Below are positions 5,817-8,236 of a stretch of 8,236 bases of DNA, piece after piece. The notes beneath the pieces were generated by a model that was not told the DNA's origin, did no database searches, and was given only the letters and a program-made list of their open reading frames with translations. The stretch lies in the NCBI GenBank assembly GCA_005883365.1, contig VAXA01000263.1, positions 1 through 8,236 on the forward strand. Direction: 5' to 3'. Source of the stretch: Actinomycetota bacterium (GTDB lineage Bacteria > Actinomycetota > Thermoleophilia > Gaiellales > Gaiellaceae). The position numbers and the translations under genes were made by a program. Position 1 is the stretch's first letter. Every line of letters begins with the position of its first letter.

Positions 5817-7568
5817 CTACTTACGCGTGTGAGCGCGGAATGAGAACAGCGCCGCGAGCGAGCTCGTGCCGACGGAGCTCGCGGCCACGACCTCCATCCG
5901 GTACCGGCCGCTCGGGGCCGGGCGAGGCCCGATCCGGCCCCGCCACGTCGCGTGCTGCGGCCCCGCTGCGAGCGACCCGAGCCGGAGGGTCGCCACCGGC
6001 ACGCCGTTCGGCCGCTCGACGACGACGACGACGGTCGCGGCCCGAGCGAGCTGGAAGGCCGCCGTCGGTAGCCCGCGGCTGCCCAGCTTGACGGCGAGCG
6101 ACGAGAGCGTGTCGTCGAGCGCGAACGTTCGCTGGGCGCTCGTCGTGACATTGCGGTCGTCGGTCGCCGTGACCGCGAACGTCCATGCGCCTTCCGGCGC
6201 GAGCCCCCCGCCCGCACTGCCGTCCCACGCGAACGTGTGCAGACCGGGAGATTGCGCCCCGTTGGCAAGCGTGATCTTGGTGCCCCTCGGGCCGGCAAGC
6301 GTCGCGACGACGGTCGAGGGACGCGCGACACGGTATGAGAGCGCCTCGCTGTCACCGGCGCCGTCGCCGTTCGGCGAGAGCACGGCGGTGGACGGAGGCG
6401 CTGCGTAGACACCGGAGTAGGAGAGGACGAGCGCGTCCGAGAGCTTCGCCTCGACGCCGTTCGACGGCCGCGTGAGGAGCCTTCCGTCGAACGCGATCCC
6501 CGCCGCGGGACCCGAGCCGAGCCCGAAGGCGGTTGCGGCGCCGAGCCGGGAGAGCGCGACCGCGAGCTCGTAGCTCGACATGCCGATGCTGTACGCGGGA
6601 TTCGTCCCCTCGACGCCGACGAGTTGGATGCGCCTGTCGGGAAGCTGGCCGATCGCGCAGCGGGGCTGCCGGCCGTTGAGGCGGCGCGAGTCGAACGACT
6701 CGCTCGCGTGGAAGACGGGCTTGCCGTCCTTCACGAGCAGCGGGCCGCCGCCGACCGCGCTCACGAGGCCGCTCCAGTCGGGCGAGAGCGACAGCCGCGC
6801 CTCGACCTGCTGTCCGGGCGGCGCCTCGGCCGTGAGCTGAGCGGTCGACGCCGAGCCGCGGGCGACAAGGACGGCGCCGCCGGGCGGAATCCGGGTCGGG
6901 CCACCGCTCACGACCTGCGTCACGGTCCCATTGAGCGTCACGCCCGGCCGCGCGGGCGGAAACGAGGCGATCGCCGCTTCCACGACTCCCGTCTCGCTCG
7001 GCGTCGCCGTGCCGTACGCCGGCGTGTAGAGCGTGAACTTTCCCTTCCGCGCCGGCGTGTTCAGGACGAGCGGCCTGCGCTGGCCGCTCCCCTGCCAGGT
7101 GCCGGCAAGCCCCACGCGCGCGGTCGTCAGCGCTCCGTTCGCGGCAATGCCGAGGCTCGAACGTCCGCCCGCCGGTGCGCTTTCGAGCACGCCGTTCTGC
7201 AAGAGGATGCCGTTCGGGGCGCCGGTGCGGCGGTCGAAGTAGTCGCCGTCGATCGCAACGGTCGTCGCTCCGCCGGAGACCCGGGTCTCGAGCTGCGTGA
7301 GCTTTTCCGTCCCCCGCAGCGAGTCGTTCGAAAGCGCTGGGACGAGCGAGTACACGGTGCCGTCGGGCTTGGGTGCGGTCACGACGTCGAGGACGATGGG
7401 GCCGCGCGACGTGAAGTCCACCTCCCGGGTGTACGTCACGCCCGGCATGAGGGTGGACGTCGAGACCGTCTCCTGGCTCGAGCGGCGCTGTGAGCCGGTC
7501 GCCGCCGAGGCGACCGCGGACACGAGGAGAGCCGCGAGAGCGGCGGTGAGGAGGAGCTTGCGGAGCAC
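5817..7568 (-). CDS. Secreted phosphodiester-glycosidase-like (NAGPA/DUF2233) protein with FlgD-type Ig-like modules
   Basis: A 583-residue exported protein. An N-terminal basic-hydrophobic signal peptide (MLRKLLLTAALAALLVSA, with likely Ala-x-Ala cleavage near residue 22) is followed by a phosphodiester glycosidase-like domain (about 40-388). Family landmarks are AIDGDYFD...GAPNGILLQNG (105-126), VGGGPLLVKDGKP (272-284), RCAIGQLPDRRIQLVGVEG (303-321), GMSSYELAVALSRLGA (329-344) and DGRLLTRPSNG (361-371). This family contains the lysosomal uncovering enzyme and bacterial exopolysaccharide-linked proteins. The usual LDGGGSS catalytic motif reads LGSGPAA (350-356) here, so activity is doubtful. 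A FlgD-like Ig domain begins at LSPNGDGAGD (397-406, calcium-loop-like) and ends near 486. A second beta-rich module with TWRGRIG...PSGRYRMEV follows to the end. GTG 7566-7568 is the only start available before an in-frame stop at 7590-7592. It is the first gene of the minus-strand block and diverges from the kinase gene. Confidence 0.88.
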   Translation of the reverse strand: MLRKLLLTAALAALLVSAVASAATGSQRRSSQETVSTSTLMPGVTYTREVDFTSRGPIVLDVVTAPKPDGTVYSLVPALSNDSLRGTEKLTQLETRVSGGATTVAIDGDYFDRRTGAPNGILLQNGVLESAPAGGRSSLGIAANGALTTARVGLAGTWQGSGQRRPLVLNTPARKGKFTLYTPAYGTATPSETGVVEAAIASFPPARPGVTLNGTVTQVVSGGPTRIPPGGAVLVARGSASTAQLTAEAPPGQQVEARLSLSPDWSGLVSAVGGGPLLVKDGKPVFHASESFDSRRLNGRQPRCAIGQLPDRRIQLVGVEGTNPAYSIGMSSYELAVALSRLGAATAFGLGSGPAAGIAFDGRLLTRPSNGVEAKLSDALVLSYSGVYAAPPSTAVLSPNGDGAGDSEALSYRVARPSTVVATLAGPRGTKITLANGAQSPGLHTFAWDGSAGGGLAPEGAWTFAVTATDDRNVTTSAQRTFALDDTLSSLAVKLGSRGLPTAAFQLARAATVVVVVERPNGVPVATLRLGSLAAGPQHATWRGRIGPRPAPSGRYRMEVVAASSVGTSSLAALFSFRAHTRK

Positions 7569-7580
7569 GACCCGTGAGGC

Positions 7581-7586
7581 AGGGTA
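7581..7586 (-). promoter_or_regulatory. Candidate -10 element for the glycan block
   Basis: Read on the minus strand the hexamer is TACCCT, fitting the actinobacterial TANNNT -10 consensus. A start site about seven bases downstream would fall near 7574, giving a leader of only about six bases before GTG 7568. No -35 hexamer is recognisable upstream. No Shine-Dalgarno sequence precedes the GTG, which fits a nearly leaderless message. The whole divergent gap is 28 bp, so any promoter close to the start must lie here or inside the neighbouring gene. Confidence 0.3.
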
Positions 7587-7590
7587 GCGT
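7585..7590 (+). promoter_or_regulatory. Candidate -10 element for the phosphotransferase gene (leaderless)
   Basis: TAGCGT fits TANNNT. A transcript starting seven bases after it would begin at 7597, exactly the first base of the GTG start codon, which would make the mRNA leaderless. It shares its TA dinucleotide with the minus-strand candidate. No -35 hexamer is evident and the hexamer is short, so chance is possible. Confidence 0.33.
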
Positions 7591-7596
7591 CACCCC

Positions 7597-8236
7597 GTGG
7601 CCGCTCCACTGGTCGAGATCGACGACGGCTGGGACTTCAAGGTCCTGATCCTCGACGGCGAGTGGGTGATGCGGATCCCGCGCTCGGAGCTCTCCATCGA
7701 GGAACTCGAGAAAGAGATCGAGCTCTTGCCGGAGCTCGGTCCGGCGCTACCGGTTGCGATCCCACGTTTCGAGCACGTGTCGCGCCGACCGCCGTACGTC
7801 GTCTACCGCCTGATCCGGGGTGAGCCACTCCACGACGAAGATCCCGACGGCATCCGCGTCTTCCTCGATGCGCTTCACTCCTTCGACGCCGGCGACCTAC
7901 GGGTGCCTCGGCCCGGCTGGCAGGAGATCTACCGGGCTCACGTGCGCGACTGGCGCCGGGTCGTCACTCCGCTCCTCGACGCGGACGAGCGACGGCGCGG
8001 CGATGCACTGATGGGAGAGATCGAGACGCTTGCGGACTTCGCACCACGCCTCGTGCATTGCGACCTCGGGCCGTCCCATCTCCTCTGCCGCGACGGCCGC
8101 CTCGTCGGCGTGGTCGACTGGGGAGACGCGAAGGTGGGCGACCCCGCCATCGACTACGCGTGGTTGCTGAACGGGCCGTTCCCCGACTGGGACGTCGACG
8201 AGGATCTACGCCGCCGCGCGCGGATCTACCACCGGC
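7597..8236 (+). CDS. Aminoglycoside/macrolide phosphotransferase-like kinase, 3'-truncated by window end
   Basis: The first 213 residues of a kinase-fold protein (APH family, COG3173-like). These cytoplasmic enzymes transfer phosphate from ATP to small hydroxyl compounds; many genomic members have unknown substrates and are not resistance genes. Visible features are an N-lobe GWDFKVLILDGEWVMRIPR (11-29), the hinge region YVVYRLIRGEPL (67-78), the catalytic loop LVHCDLGPSHLL (152-163) with catalytic Asp156, and the metal-binding VVDWGDAKVGDPAIDYAW (172-189) with Asp174. The catalytic-loop Asn usual in HxDxxxxN is His161. The N-lobe opening with GWDF and EWVMRIPR recalls macrolide 2'-phosphotransferase-like proteins, but substrate cannot be assigned. 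GTG 7597-7599 is the first start after an in-frame TAG at 7585-7587, and it leaves a short N-terminus before the first strand. The gene diverges from the glycan block, and its relation to that block is unclear. Confidence 0.88.
   Translation, partial: MAAPLVEIDDGWDFKVLILDGEWVMRIPRSELSIEELEKEIELLPELGPALPVAIPRFEHVSRRPPYVVYRLIRGEPLHDEDPDGIRVFLDALHSFDAGDLRVPRPGWQEIYRAHVRDWRRVVTPLLDADERRRGDALMGEIETLADFAPRLVHCDLGPSHLLCRDGRLVGVVDWGDAKVGDPAIDYAWLLNGPFPDWDVDEDLRRRARIYHR

Noticed and set aside
6016..6036. cgacga-type run considered as a repeat element
   Set aside because: It simply encodes a valine run in a beta-strand of the Ig-like module; too short and in frame to count as a separate element.
5807..6412. 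Upstream extension of the DedA frame to 6412
   Set aside because: The added residues are Arg/Ser/Pro-rich, overlap the exported protein gene and have no membrane character. The DedA domain begins at the GTG at 5806.
6352..7593. 413-codon minus-strand frame overlapping the exported protein
   Set aside because: It is Arg-rich with no motifs, whereas the alternative frame has a signal peptide and family motifs throughout.
7597..8236. Interpreting the kinase as an antibiotic-resistance gene
   Set aside because: The APH fold is clear, but most genomic members have unknown substrates, and there is no mobile element or resistance context here.

Overview
The window is very GC-rich, densely coding DNA with many GTG starts and almost no intergenic space, the look of a high-GC Gram-positive genome. 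An HRDC-containing helicase of the actinobacterial UvrD2 type supports an actinobacterium. A deep-branching lineage such as Thermoleophilia/Gaiellales is a plausible guess, but nothing here proves it. There is no RNA gene, transposon, integrase, CRISPR array or origin that I can see.

Layout: (1) 2-202, plus strand, is the tail of a gene that starts outside the window, possibly a GT-B/DUF354-like glycosyltransferase. (2) It converges on a five-gene minus-strand block that fills 207-7568. In transcription order this is a secreted phosphodiester-glycosidase-like protein with Ig-like C-terminal modules (5817-7568), a DedA/VTT membrane protein (5123-5806), a DegT/DnrJ/EryC1/StrS sugar aminotransferase (4057-5145), a membrane-anchored WbpM/CapD/PglF-type nucleotide-sugar 4,6-dehydratase (2099-4057), and a UvrD2-like helicase with an HRDC domain (about 207-2033). 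(3) 7597 to the window end, plus strand, is the start of an aminoglycoside/macrolide phosphotransferase-like kinase that diverges from the block across only 28 bp.

The first four minus-strand genes are tightly packed: an 10-bp gap, then a 23-bp overlap, then a TGATG stop/start overlap. They read as a cell-envelope glycan unit. The dehydratase and aminotransferase would make a UDP-4-amino-4,6-dideoxy sugar, as PglF and PglE do. DedA proteins are membrane transporters, some of which recycle undecaprenyl phosphate, the lipid carrier for such sugars. The exported glycosidase-like protein may act on, or bind, surface glycan. The helicase follows after about 65 bp and is functionally unrelated; it may be a passenger or have its own promoter.

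The points most worth a second look are the degenerate catalytic motif in the glycosidase-like protein, the missing conventional start codon for the helicase (its conserved N-terminus lies upstream of the first GTG), an 18-bp palindrome covering both convergent stop codons, and a possible symmetric divergent promoter at 7581-7590. I do not see convincing evidence for a wholly new system; the best candidate for new biology is the glycan/DedA/pseudo-glycosidase unit.
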